From NCBI GenBank assembly GCA_025056865.1, contig JANWVO010000039.1, positions 1 through 64,000 of the forward strand: 64,000 nt of DNA. The letters are read 5' to 3'. Numbering within the stretch: the stretch's first letter is position 1; the number at the start of each line of letters is the position of its first letter. The DNA is from Bryobacteraceae bacterium. Its GTDB lineage: Bacteria > Acidobacteriota > Terriglobia > Bryobacterales > Bryobacteraceae. The position numbers and the translations under genes were made by a program. The notes below the pieces were generated by a model. The model was not told the DNA's origin, made no database searches, and saw only the letters and a program-made list of their open reading frames with translations. Shown here in pieces: positions 33,502-43,857 of this stretch.

Positions 33502-36500
33502 TCAGAAGTAGTACTTGAGGCCGAGCTGCACGTTGCGCGGGCCGACCTTGGTGCCGGTGATCTGGCCGAAGTTGGAGGCGCCGTAGCTGGCGGCCGGGTC
33601 GCTGAAGATCGGCGTGTTGGTGGCGTTGGTCGCCTCCAGCCGGAACTCCAGCCGCTGGCCCTCCTTCGTCGTCCAGTTCTTCAGCAGCGCGGCGTCGATG
33701 GTGCGGATGCCGGGCCCGCGGTAGTTGAGGTAGCGCGGCGCGGTGCCGAAGGTGTCCGGATCCGGCCGCGAGAACGCGGCGGGGTTGAAGTAGTTGTTCA
33801 GCCGGTCCTGCATGCGGCCCGAGGTCGAGGGGTCGCCGATGAGGTTCGGCCGCTGCGTGCCGTTCCAGAGCACGCCGCCCGACTGCGACACCTGGAGCGG
33901 GTTGCCGCCCTGCAAGAGCCAGAAGGCCGAGACCTCCCAGCCGCCGATGAAGGCGTCCACCAGCCGGTTGACGTTGCCGCCGAACTTCTTGCCCTTGCCG
34001 AACGGGAGCTGATAGGCGCCGCTGAGCACCGCGCGGTGGGCGATGTCATGCGCCGAGAGCGACTTCTCGAGCTTGCGGTTGAGCGGGTTCTGCATGGCGG
34101 TGCTGCCGCCGAGCCAGGCGTAGTTGCCGCTGCCGATCGAGGAATCGTCGATCATCTTCGACCAGGTGTAGTGGCCGAGGAAGGTGAAGCCGTGCGAGAG
34201 GCGCTTCTCCCACTTGAGCTGCAACGCATGGTAGAAGCTCGAGCCCGCAGCCGGTTCCGCCGTGCCGCTGGAAGTGCCGTCGAAGTGCGGCATCGGCCGG
34301 AGCAGCCGGAATAGCTGCACGGTCGAGCGGTTCAGATTGACTGCCCGCGAATCCCGGATGTAACCGAAGAACGGGTTCGGCACAAACGACTGGAGCGTGT
34401 TCCTGCCGAGCGACCAGTACTGCGGATCCAGCGGCGAGAGACTCGTGAATGGCACGAAGAGATGGGCGCCGCGGCTGCCGGTGTAATTGACCTCGAGCAG
34501 CGACTGCCAGCCGATCTCGCGCTGGATGGACAGGTTCCAGGAGTAGTATTCAGGGTTCCGGTTCCAGCCAGGGACGGTCGTGCCGACGCCAAGCCCGATG
34601 AGCGTCCAGTCGCCCTGCGAGCTGCCCGGCGGCAGGACCATGCCGTCCGGGTAGGGGTTGCTGAGCCGGGCGTACAGGGTCGCATTCGAGTCCAGCGAGA
34701 AAACGGGCGTGGAGTTGCTGGTAAAGCCAGCCGTGGGTCTGCCGTACACGGTGGCCCGGGACAGTTGGTACAGCAGCGCCCAGGCGCCACGGATCGAGGT
34801 CTTGCTGTCGAGGGCGTATGCGAAGCCCAGGCGCGGGCTGAAGTTGTTGTAGTCGCCGTCAAAGTCGGAACGGCGGTCCTTGCCCACGAAGCCGAGGACT
34901 CCCTGCAACGGCAGGAAGCCGGGCACCTGGAACGGGGCCGGGGCATCCAGCCGCCAGTAGCTGTACCGGTTCTGGAGCTCCCAGCGGGGCACGTCAAACT
35001 CATAGCGCAGCCCGAGGTTCAGGGTGAGCCTGCGGCTGACCTTCCAGTCGTCCTGGATGTACATGCCGGCATAGCGGGAGCGGGAGAAGACCTTCGGCTC
35101 GATATGGAACTGCCCCCCCGTGCCCCAGCCGAGCAGCATGGTGGCCAGGCCGTTGCCCTCGTAGTTGCTTCCGACGTTCTGGAGCCGCCGTGTGACCTGG
35201 GCCGAGAAGGTGAACTGGCCGGAGGGGTATCCGGGCTGCTGATAGTCGAGGTAGTTGAAGCGGTATTCGCCGCCGAACTTCAGGTTGTGGCCACCGGTGA
35301 GTTTAGTGACCGACCCGGTGAGGTGATGCACGCCCTCCTGGCGGTCCATGATGAGCCAGCCCTCGGTTCCGATGTCGGTGTAGCCCTCGGGAGCGATCGT
35401 CGGGAATACCAGGTGGGAGGCATTCTGCTTCATGTACTGGGGGAAGCCCAGCGTCGTGAGGTCGAAGGGCTCCATGGGATCGCGGTTGTAGGTGGAATAG
35501 GTGTGCCCGTAGCGCAGCGTCCAGACCAGCGTCGGGGTCTCGGTGCGGGTGAAGTCGAACACGCCCTGATGCGTGCGCCACCAGTTGGGCCCGTCATTGA
35601 AGGTGTAAGCCGGATTGCCTCTGCCGAAGAGGTTGGGCGGGTTGCCGGCGCCCCGCACGTAGCTGTAGCGCAGGCCGAGGCGGGTCTTCTCATTGAGATT
35701 GTGGTCGCCTTTGGCCAGCAGGTTGTGGCTGGGGCTCTCATTGATGCCCTGGGCAAACCAGTTGTTGGTATTGGTGATGGGGTTCGTGACCTGGTTCTGC
35801 TCCGGGAAGTACCTCAGGGAAGCCCTGGCTACAGGATCCCACCGGGACTCAGGGATTACGTTGCCCGGGAAAGGCCGGCGCTCGAGGTTCCCTGCGGAAT
35901 TGATGAAGGTGTCGAAGGGGTCGTAGATCTGGATGAGGCGGCCATCGCCGAAGAAGGTTTTCGAGAAGTCGCCACGGCGCTGCTCGGGAGTCGGGAAGGT
36001 GGCCGTATACTGCAACGGGCTCTTCGCCTTCGTGTACTCATAGTTGGTGAAAAAGAACGTCCTGTTCTTCCGGATCGGGCCGCCCAGCACGCCGCCGTAC
36101 TGGTCGCGGCGGTAGAAGGGGCGTGTGCTGCCGGCGCGGTTGGCGAACCATCCGTTGGCGTTCAGATTGGAGTGGCGGTGGAAAGAGTAGCCCGTGCCGT
36201 GGAACTCGTTGGTGCCCGAGCGGGTGACCATGTTGATGACGGCGCCGCCGGTCTGGCCGTATTCGGCCGGGAAGAAGTTGGTCTGCATCTTGAACTCCTG
36301 CACTGCGTCGACGCTCGGCTTGTACTTGAGATCGGTGATGCCGGAGTTCTGCTCGACCGTCGTGGAGGTCACCCCGTCAATGAGCACATCCGAGGTGGAG
36401 TTGCGCGCGCCGTTGGCGACGAAGTTGGTATTGGTGTCGCCGCGCCTCCCGGCCGCGCCGACGACGCCGGGCGTGAGGTAAGCCAGCACCAGCGAGTCGC

Positions 36501-36951
36501 GGCCGAGATTGGGCAGCGTCAGGATGTATTTGTTCTCGACCACCTGGCCCAGCGCTGCGATTGTCGTGTTGAGCAGCGGCGCCGTGCCAGTCACTTCGAC
36601 GGCAGTGGTCACCTCGCCGACCTGGAGCTGCACGTCAATGGTGGCCTGCTGCTGCACGGCGAGGGGGAAATCGCTTTGCACATACCTCTTGAAACCGCTG
36701 GCTTCCACTGTCAAGGTGTAGCGGCCCGGCGGAAGGGCAGTGACGACGTAACGGCCCGCTTCATCGCTGACCGTGGTGCGGGGAATGTTGCGCTCGGCTT
36801 CGGTGACCGTCACTTTGGCTCCGGGGACGGCAGCCCCGCTGGCATCCGTGACGGTTCCACGGATGCTTGCGGTATAGGACTGGCCGAGAGCGAGACCCGC
36901 CACCAGGACGGTGAGCAGGAGCAGAAACGGGACTCGGGCGAGTCTGTTCAT
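33502..36951 (-). CDS. Oar-like TonB-dependent outer-membrane receptor
   Basis: The 1149-residue protein has a signal peptide (RLARVPFLLLLTVLVAGLALGQ), an N-terminal carboxypeptidase-regulatory-like domain (about 25-110: SIRGTVTDASGAAVPGAKVTV, GRYVVTALPPGRYTLTVEA), a plug region (about 120-240, with VLIDGVTSTTVEQN and PAEYGQTGGAVINMVTRSGTN), and a long beta-barrel ending in an aromatic LGLKYYF suited to BAM recognition. GGAGGT lies seven bases before the ATG. Such receptors are abundant in Acidobacteria and import large substrates such as oligosaccharides, using TonB-ExbBD, which is encoded at 45-48 kb. The ligand is unknown. Confidence 0.92.
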   Translation of the reverse strand: MNRLARVPFLLLLTVLVAGLALGQSYTASIRGTVTDASGAAVPGAKVTVTEAERNIPRTTVSDEAGRYVVTALPPGRYTLTVEASGFKRYVQSDFPLAVQQQATIDVQLQVGEVTTAVEVTGTAPLLNTTIAALGQVVENKYILTLPNLGRDSLVLAYLTPGVVGAAGRRGDTNTNFVANGARNSTSDVLIDGVTSTTVEQNSGITDLKYKPSVDAVQEFKMQTNFFPAEYGQTGGAVINMVTRSGTNEFHGTGYSFHRHSNLNANGWFANRAGSTRPFYRRDQYGGVLGGPIRKNRTFFFTNYEYTKAKSPLQYTATFPTPEQRRGDFSKTFFGDGRLIQIYDPFDTFINSAGNLERRPFPGNVIPESRWDPVARASLRYFPEQNQVTNPITNTNNWFAQGINESPSHNLLAKGDHNLNEKTRLGLRYSYVRGAGNPPNLFGRGNPAYTFNDGPNWWRTHQGVFDFTRTETPTLVWTLRYGHTYSTYNRDPMEPFDLTTLGFPQYMKQNASHLVFPTIAPEGYTDIGTEGWLIMDRQEGVHHLTGSVTKLTGGHNLKFGGEYRFNYLDYQQPGYPSGQFTFSAQVTRRLQNVGSNYEGNGLATMLLGWGTGGQFHIEPKVFSRSRYAGMYIQDDWKVSRRLTLNLGLRYEFDVPRWELQNRYSYWRLDAPAPFQVPGFLPLQGVLGFVGKDRRSDFDGDYNNFSPRLGFAYALDSKTSIRGAWALLYQLSRATVYGRPTAGFTSNSTPVFSLDSNATLYARLSNPYPDGMVLPPGSSQGDWTLIGLGVGTTVPGWNRNPEYYSWNLSIQREIGWQSLLEVNYTGSRGAHLFVPFTSLSPLDPQYWSLGRNTLQSFVPNPFFGYIRDSRAVNLNRSTVQLFRLLRPMPHFDGTSSGTAEPAAGSSFYHALQLKWEKRLSHGFTFLGHYTWSKMIDDSSIGSGNYAWLGGSTAMQNPLNRKLEKSLSAHDIAHRAVLSGAYQLPFGKGKKFGGNVNRLVDAFIGGWEVSAFWLLQGGNPLQVSQSGGVLWNGTQRPNLIGDPSTSGRMQDRLNNYFNPAAFSRPDPDTFGTAPRYLNYRGPGIRTIDAALLKNWTTKEGQRLEFRLEATNATNTPIFSDPAASYGASNFGQITGTKVGPRNVQLGLKYYF

Positions 36952-37016
36952 GGAATCGACCTCCGTCAGCATTCTTCGCATGGGCGGGATGCCCTTACAG
37001 CACCACGCCACCAGAG

Positions 37017-37045
37017 ATTCTGTTCGATCAGGTACTTCGGGTCAA
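37017..37045 (-). promoter_or_regulatory. Sigma-70-type promoter of the Oar-like receptor gene
   Basis: On the minus strand TTGACC (37045-37040) and CAGAAT (37022-37017) are separated by exactly 17 bases. The -35 matches five of six consensus bases and the -10 four of six. Initiation near 37010 would give a leader of about 60 bases carrying GGAGGT. This is the best two-element promoter noticed in the window. Confidence 0.6.
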
Positions 37046-37120
37046 GCAGTATGAATGTTTCGATCTGGTGATTCCTCCGGCGCAGACCGGACCCTGGACG
37101 GGCGCGCGGAGCGGGACCGC

Positions 37121-37126
37121 TACAAT
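37121..37126 (+). promoter_or_regulatory. -10 element immediately before proC
   Basis: TACAAT matches five of six -10 bases and is seven bases from the ATG at 37134. Initiation would fall on or next to the start codon, so the message may be leaderless. No Shine-Dalgarno is present. Confidence 0.45.
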
Positions 37127-37133
37127 GGGCTCG

Positions 37134-37982
37134 ATGTCCGAAAAGAAGCGCATTGCGGTGATCGGCGCCGGAAACATGGGCGCGGCGATGATCGGCGGCA
37201 TTCTGAAGGCGCAGGTGGCCGAGCCAGGCGAAGTGGTGGCGACGACGCGCTCGGCGGAGCGCGCCTCCGAGGTGGCGGAGCGGTACGGCATCCGCGCCCG
37301 CGCCGGCGGCAACCGCGAGGCGGCGGCCGAAAGCGACCTCATCCTGCTGGCGGTGAAGCCGGGGGTGCTGGGCACGGTGCTCGAGGAGATCCGGGACGTG
37401 CTGCATGAGGGGCAGATCCTGATCTCGCTGGCGGCGGTGGCGCCCATCCGGCTGATCGAGAGGCTGATCGCGCGGCGGATGCCGGTGTTCCGCGCGATGC
37501 CCAACATTCCCGTGGTGATCGAGGAGGGGGCGACGGCGGTGAGCGCCAACGGCGTGGCCACGGCCGAGCACCGCGCGCTGGTGGAACGGATCTTCCGCGC
37601 CGTAGGGGTGGTCTGCTTCGTGGACGAGGAGGCGATGGACGCGGTGACGGCGCTTTCGGGCAGCGGGCCGGCCTATGTCTACATGGTGATCGAGGCGCTG
37701 ATCGCGGGCGGGCTGAAGATGGGCCTGTCGCACGAGGTGGCCACGCGGCTGGCCGAGCAGACGGTGCTGGGCGCGGCGCGGCTCGTGAAGGAAACCGGCA
37801 TTCATCCGGCCATTCTGCGCGACCAGGTGATCACACCGGGCGGGGTGACCATCAGCGCCATTCACGAGCTGGAACGGCACGGGCTGCGCGCCATGCTGAT
37901 CTCGGCCGTGGAGACGGCGACCAACCATGCGCGCTCGCGCAGCCGGGCGCTGCTCGAGCAGTGGAAGACGGCCGGCGACTGA
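37134..37982 (+). CDS. proC: Pyrroline-5-carboxylate reductase
   Basis: ProC reduces pyrroline-5-carboxylate to proline with NAD(P)H. The 282-residue protein has the Rossmann motif VIGAGNMGAAMIGG (about 9-22), LAVKP, RAMPNIPVVIEEGATAVS and the C-terminal dimer domain with ALSGSGPAYVYMVIEAL and TPGGVTISAIHELE, the substrate-binding signature. ATG 37134 is preferred; an in-frame ATG at 37125 lies inside the -10-like TACAAT, which argues against it. The stop is six bases from the convergent PLP-enzyme gene. Confidence 0.95.
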   Translation: MSEKKRIAVIGAGNMGAAMIGGILKAQVAEPGEVVATTRSAERASEVAERYGIRARAGGNREAAAESDLILLAVKPGVLGTVLEEIRDVLHEGQILISLAAVAPIRLIERLIARRMPVFRAMPNIPVVIEEGATAVSANGVATAEHRALVERIFRAVGVVCFVDEEAMDAVTALSGSGPAYVYMVIEALIAGGLKMGLSHEVATRLAEQTVLGAARLVKETGIHPAILRDQVITPGGVTISAIHELERHGLRAMLISAVETATNHARSRSRALLEQWKTAGD

Positions 37983-37988
37983 GGCGGC

Positions 37989-39167
37989 TCAGCCGAGCGC
38001 CTGGCGGATGTCGGCGATGATGTCCTCGACGGCTTCGATGCCCACCGAGAACCGGACAAGGTTCTCGCGCAGCCCCATGGCGGCCTTCTGTTCGGGGGGC
38101 ACGTCGCGGTGGGAGGCGATCCAGGGGTAGAGCACCATCGTGTGGACATCGCCGAGGGAGGTGGCGCGCACGCACAGCTTCAGCCGGTCGAGGAACGCGA
38201 AGACCTCCGCGCGCCGCGCGCCGCGGATCTCGAAGCTCACCATGCCGCCGTAGAGGCCTTCGGGCAGGAGCCGGCCGATGACGGCCGAGTCGGGGTGGGC
38301 GGGGTCGTCCAGGTAGAAGACGCGCTCGACCTGCGGCTGCTGGCGGAGCCATTGGGCCAGCGCGGCGGCGTTCTGGCACTGGCGTTCCATGCGGAGCGGG
38401 AAGGTCTTGATGCCGCGCATCGTGAGATAGGCTTCCATCGGGCCCATCACCGGGCCGTTGACGCGTGAGAAGCGCCGCATCGTCTCGAAGTGCGCCTCGT
38501 CGCTGACGATGAGGCCGCCGAGCGTGTCGCCGTGGCCGCCCAGATACTTGGTGGAGCTGTGCACCACCAGGTGCGCGCCCCGCTCGAGCGGGCGCACCAG
38601 CAGGGGCGTGGCGAAGGTGTTGTCGACGATCAGCGCGACGTTGCGCGCGCGGCAGAGGCGGGCCAGCGCCTCGAGATCGGGGACGCGGAGCAGCGGGTTG
38701 GAGATGGTTTCCACGAGCAGCGCGCCGGGCTGGAAGCGGTCCAGCGCGGCTTCGACGGCGGCCGTGTCGTTGGCGTCCACCAGCTCCGTCTGGAAGCCGA
38801 ACGGGCCCATGACGTCGTAAAGCAGCTTGAGCGTGGCGCCGTAGATGTCGCGGGCGCAGAGGATGCGCTTGGGCCGCTCGAGCAGCGCGCACCACAGCGC
38901 ATGCTGAAGCGCCATCATGCCGGAGGAGCAGGCCAGCGCCCCGTGGCCGTTCTCGAGCGACGCGACCAGCTCTTCGAGCGCGTCATTGGTAGGGTTGCAG
39001 TAGCGCGAGTAGGCGTAGCCCTTCTGCTCGTGGGCGAAGATGCGGTCCTGCTCGGCCTGGTCGGCGCAGATCCAGGAGGCGGCGAAGTGGACCGGCGTGG
39101 AAACGGGGATCTGCTGCTGCGGGCGCTTGCGGTCGCCCGCGTGCACGGCTTTCGTCTGGATCTTCAT
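37989..39167 (-). CDS. Cys/Met-metabolism PLP enzyme (cystathionine synthase/lyase or sulfhydrylase type)
   Basis: The 392-residue fold-type I PLP enzyme belongs to the trans-sulfuration family. Landmarks: YSRYCNPTNDALEELVASLE (PLP phosphate from the neighbouring subunit), ACSSGMMALQHAL, VDNTFATP, and the Schiff-base Lys in HSSTKYLGGHGD. C-terminal RFSVGIEAVEDIIADI closes the family pattern. Sequence alone does not separate cystathionine gamma-synthase, cystathionine lyases and O-acetylhomoserine sulfhydrylase, so no symbol is given. It is downstream of cysS on the same strand, 28 bases apart, which joins cysteine/methionine metabolism with cysteinyl-tRNA supply. Confidence 0.9.
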   Translation of the reverse strand: MKIQTKAVHAGDRKRPQQQIPVSTPVHFAASWICADQAEQDRIFAHEQKGYAYSRYCNPTNDALEELVASLENGHGALACSSGMMALQHALWCALLERPKRILCARDIYGATLKLLYDVMGPFGFQTELVDANDTAAVEAALDRFQPGALLVETISNPLLRVPDLEALARLCRARNVALIVDNTFATPLLVRPLERGAHLVVHSSTKYLGGHGDTLGGLIVSDEAHFETMRRFSRVNGPVMGPMEAYLTMRGIKTFPLRMERQCQNAAALAQWLRQQPQVERVFYLDDPAHPDSAVIGRLLPEGLYGGMVSFEIRGARRAEVFAFLDRLKLCVRATSLGDVHTMVLYPWIASHRDVPPEQKAAMGLRENLVRFSVGIEAVEDIIADIRQALG

Positions 39168-39195
39168 CGGCTTCTCTGGCCCCTCTGCGGCAAAA

Positions 39196-40596
39196 CTATC
39201 TGCGCTTCCAGCGGACGCCGTCGCGGGTGTCCTCGACGACGATGCCCTTCTCGAGCAGCATGGCGCGGATCTGGTCGGCGCGGGCGAAGTCGCGGGCCTT
39301 CTTGGCTTCGGTGCGCTCCTTCAGCAGCGCCTCCACCTCCTCGTCGCTGAGGGCGCCTTCGGCGAGCGTCGGCCGCAGCACGTCGAAGACGAGGTCGAAA
39401 TCCCCGAGCAGCTTCTTCGCGCTGGCCACGTTGCCGGCGCGGAAGCGGCCCTGGTCCATGGCGATGTTGGTTTCGCGGATGAACTCGAAGACGGCGCCGA
39501 GCGCGTCGGCAGTGTTGAGGTCGTCGTCGAGCCCCTCGTGGTAGTCGGCCAGCGCCTTCGCCGCGCGCTGCTCCTGGTCTTCGTCGATGCCGGGATCGAA
39601 GCGCTCGGTTTCCAGCCGCGTCTGGAAGTTGCGCAGCCGCTCGATGGCGGAGGCGGCGGCCTTCAGCCCGTCGAAGGTGAAGTTGAGCTGCTTGCGGTAA
39701 GGCGCCGAGATCAGCAGGTAGCGGATGGCTTCCGGCGCCCAGCCGCGGGCGAGGATGTCGCGCAGGGTGTAAAAATTGCCGAGCGACTTCGACATCTTCT
39801 GCCCTTCCACCATGAGGTGCTCGGCGTGCAGCCAGAAGCGGGCGAAGGGCTTGCCGGTGATGCACTCGCTCTGGGCGATCTCGTTTTCGTGGTGGGGGAA
39901 GATCAGGTCGACGCCGCCCGTGTGAATGTCGATGGTCTCGCCCAGATACTTCATGGCCATCACCGAGCACTCGATGTGCCAGCCCGGGCGGCCCGGGCCG
40001 AGGGGCGTGTCCCAATAGGGCTCGCCCGGCTTGCGCGCTTTCCACAGGACGAAGTCGCGCGCGTCCGCCTTTTCGTATTCGTCCACGTCGACGCGCGCGC
40101 CGGCGAGATTGCCGCTGAAGTTGGTGTGCGAGAGCTTGCCGTATTCAGGGAAGCTCGAGATGCGGAAGTAGACCGAGCCTTCGCTCTCGTAAGTGTGCTG
40201 GCGCTCGGCGAGGCGGCGGATGGCCTCCACCATGTCCGGGATGTGGTCAGTGGCGAAGACGAGCTTTTCGGGCCGTTCCAGCCGCAGTTTCGCCGCATCT
40301 TCGAGGAAGGCCTCGGTGTACGGCGCGGTGTACTCCCTGAGCGATTTGCCCTCGGCCACGGCGTTGCGGATGATCTTGTCGTCGACGTCGGTGATGTTCA
40401 TCACGTGGAACAGCTTCCAGCCGCGCATCCGGAGCACGCGCCGCAGCACGTCCTGGAAGCTGAAGGTGCGGAAGTTGCCGATGTGGACGTAGTGATAGAC
40501 GGTGGGACCGCAGGTGTACATCCGCACGGTGTGGCCGTCGAGCGGCCGGAACTCCTCCAGCCTTTGCGTGAGCGTGTTGTAGAAGCGCAGTGCCAT
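39196..40596 (-). CDS. cysS: Cysteinyl-tRNA synthetase
   Basis: CysS charges tRNA-Cys. The 466-residue protein has [20 protein letters not shown], containing the zinc Cys and the HIGN form of the HIGH motif, [20 protein letters not shown] with further zinc ligands, and KMSKSLGN as the second class-I signature. The C-terminal anticodon part ends in [11 protein letters not shown]. The length is normal. The ATG is followed, on the upstream side, by a C-run rather than a Shine-Dalgarno. The divergent tgt start lies only 27 bases away. Confidence 0.96.
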   Translation of the reverse strand: MALRFYNTLTQRLEEFRPLDGHTVRMYTCGPTVYHYVHIGNFRTFSFQDVLRRVLRMRGWKLFHVMNITDVDDKIIRNAVAEGKSLREYTAPYTEAFLEDAAKLRLERPEKLVFATDHIPDMVEAIRRLAERQHTYESEGSVYFRISSFPEYGKLSHTNFSGNLAGARVDVDEYEKADARDFVLWKARKPGEPYWDTPLGPGRPGWHIECSVMAMKYLGETIDIHTGGVDLIFPHHENEIAQSECITGKPFARFWLHAEHLMVEGQKMSKSLGNFYTLRDILARGWAPEAIRYLLISAPYRKQLNFTFDGLKAAASAIERLRNFQTRLETERFDPGIDEDQEQRAAKALADYHEGLDDDLNTADALGAVFEFIRETNIAMDQGRFRAGNVASAKKLLGDFDLVFDVLRPTLAEGALSDEEVEALLKERTEAKKARDFARADQIRAMLLEKGIVVEDTRDGVRWKRR

Positions 40597-40599
40597 GGG

Positions 40600-41832
<1,233 letters not shown>

Positions 41833-41843
41833 ACGGACCGCCC

Positions 41844-42158
41844 ATGACATTCCTCCTCTTCCAGCAGTCGCCGCAGGCGCCCAGCCCTCTGTTGCAGTTC
41901 CTGCCGATCCTTCTTATCTTCGCCATCTTTTACTTCCTGCTGTTCCTGCCGATGCAGCGGCAGAAGAAGCAGCAGCAGAAGATGCTGGCGGAGCTTCAGC
42001 CTGGCGACGAGGTGCTCACCAACGGCGGCATCGTCGGCACGATCGTGGCGATCCAGGGCGACGACACGCTGGTGTTGCGGGTGAAGCCCGACAACGTGAA
42101 GCTGACCTTCGCGCGCGGCGCCGTTGCCAGCAAGCTCGGTGCGGAGAAGAAAGCCTAG
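41844..42158 (+). CDS. yajC: Preprotein translocase accessory subunit YajC
   Basis: YajC associates with SecDF and the translocon at the inner membrane. The 104-residue protein has one membrane helix (LLQFLPILLIFAIFYFLLFL, about 16-35), a basic stretch QRQKKQQQKM and the conserved LQPGDEVLTNGGIVGTIVAI. An upstream TTG in the same frame would add five residues; the ATG is chosen. It sits between tgt and secD. Confidence 0.94.
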   Translation: MTFLLFQQSPQAPSPLLQFLPILLIFAIFYFLLFLPMQRQKKQQQKMLAELQPGDEVLTNGGIVGTIVAIQGDDTLVLRVKPDNVKLTFARGAVASKLGAEKKA

Positions 42159-42185
42159 CCTGACGAGAGCGAGAACCGACATCCC

Positions 42186-43811
42186 ATGAAAAGCCTGAAA
42201 TGGAAAGCGGCTCTGATTGTGGCCATCACGCTGGCCTGCCTGTATGGCGTATTCGGCCTGCCGAAGTCGAAAGACGAGCTCATCGCCAACTGGAACCGGA
42301 ACATCCGGCTCGGGCTCGACCTGCGGGGCGGGTCGCTGCTGGTGGTTCAGGTGCAGTTGCAGGACGCCTTCAAGGTGGAAGCGACCACGCAGATCGAGCG
42401 GCTGAAGGAAGAGCTGGGCAAGCAGTCGATCCCGTTCCAGTCGATTGCGCACAACGACCCGCAGACGCTGGCCGACGCCGACAAGATCGCCATTGAGGTG
42501 CGCGGCATTCCAGCCGAGAAGTCGCAGCTTTTCCGCAACATCGTGGCCGAGCTGCTGCCGAGCTGGGTGCTGACGCCGCTGAGCTCCACCGACTACCGGC
42601 TGACGATGAAGCCGACCGAGGCGCTGGCGCTGAAGGAAGACACGGTGCAGCGGGCGATCACGACCATCGAGAGCCGCATCAACGGGCTGGGGCTGGCCGA
42701 AGCCAGCGTGCAGCGGCGCGGCGGAGCGGGCTCGGAGGCGGAGATCCTGATCTCGCTGCCCGGCCTGGACGACCCGGCGCGGGTGAAGAACATCCTTCAG
42801 ACGGCGGCGCTGCTGGAACTGTACGAAGTGAAGGACGGGCCTTTCCCGCGGCAGGAAGACGCGCTGGCCAAGTACGGCGGCGTGCTGCCGCTGAACACGA
42901 AGCTGATGCGGAGCGCGCCGCGGCCGGGCGATCCGGCGGGCGAAGGATGGTACCTGGTGGCGCGCACGCCGGTGATCACCGGCCGCGACCTCCGTGACGC
43001 ACGGCCCGCGCAGGATGAATTCGGCAAGTGGGAGACGGCGTTTGTGCTGTCGCAGGAGGCCAAGGGGCGGTTTGCGCGGTTTACGGAAGCCAACATCGGC
43101 AACCGTCTGGCCATTGCGCTCGACAACCAGATCCGCAGCGCGCCAGTGATCCAGAGCCGGATCGAGGATCAGGGGCGCATCACCGGAGCGGCCTCGCACC
43201 AGGAGGCGAGCGATCTGGCGCTGGTGCTGCGCGCGGGCTCGCTGCCTGCGGGAATCGTCTACCTCCAGGAGCAGACGGTGGGGCCGTCGCTTGGGGCGGA
43301 TTCGATCCGCAAGGGGCTGATCGCGGGCATCATCGGGCTGGTTTTCGTCGTCGCCTTCATGCTGGTTTACTACGCTGGCGCCGGGGTGAACGCCGTGGTG
43401 GCGCTGATCCTGAACGGCGTGATCCTGATCGGCTGCCTGGCGTATCTGGGCGCGGTGCTGACGCTGCCGGGCATCGCCGGCATCATCCTGCTGATCGGCA
43501 TGGCGGTGGACTCCAACGTGCTGATCTTTGAGCGCATCCGCGAGGAGCTGCGCGCCGGCAAGCCGACCATGGCGGCCATGGACGCGGGCTTCAGCAAGGC
43601 GTTTCTGACCATCATCGATACGCACGTGGCCACGGTGGTCAGTTGCGCGTTCCTGTTCATGTTCGGCACGCCGGCCATCCGTGGCTTTGCGGTGACGCTG
43701 GTCATCGGCCTGTTGGCGAACGTGTTCACCTCGGTCTTCGTGTCCCGCGCCCTGTTCCAGTTTGCGCTGGCGCGGCAGGGGTTCAACCCCCGGCTGAGCA
43801 TCGGAATCTGA
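42186..43811 (+). CDS. secD: Protein translocase subunit SecD
   Basis: SecD, with SecF, uses the proton gradient to pull exported proteins through SecYEG on the periplasmic side. The 541-residue protein has an N-terminal membrane helix, the signature GLDLRGGSLLVVQV (about 42-55), the long P1 periplasmic domain, and five C-terminal membrane helices with the IGMAVDSNVLIFERIREELRAG motif of the RND-like core (about 437-460). It is slightly shorter than E. coli SecD. secF follows after 46 bases. Confidence 0.95.
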   Translation: MKSLKWKAALIVAITLACLYGVFGLPKSKDELIANWNRNIRLGLDLRGGSLLVVQVQLQDAFKVEATTQIERLKEELGKQSIPFQSIAHNDPQTLADADKIAIEVRGIPAEKSQLFRNIVAELLPSWVLTPLSSTDYRLTMKPTEALALKEDTVQRAITTIESRINGLGLAEASVQRRGGAGSEAEILISLPGLDDPARVKNILQTAALLELYEVKDGPFPRQEDALAKYGGVLPLNTKLMRSAPRPGDPAGEGWYLVARTPVITGRDLRDARPAQDEFGKWETAFVLSQEAKGRFARFTEANIGNRLAIALDNQIRSAPVIQSRIEDQGRITGAASHQEASDLALVLRAGSLPAGIVYLQEQTVGPSLGADSIRKGLIAGIIGLVFVVAFMLVYYAGAGVNAVVALILNGVILIGCLAYLGAVLTLPGIAGIILLIGMAVDSNVLIFERIREELRAGKPTMAAMDAGFSKAFLTIIDTHVATVVSCAFLFMFGTPAIRGFAVTLVIGLLANVFTSVFVSRALFQFALARQGFNPRLSIGI

Positions 43812-43857
43812 TTGCGGCGGGGCGCCGGAGCGCCCCGTGCCACAGACGGGAAGCTAC

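Noticed and set aside
34462-37071. 869-codon plus-strand open frame opposite the Oar-like receptor
   Set aside because: No recognisable domain and Val/Asp/Gly-rich composition; it is the shadow of the receptor gene.
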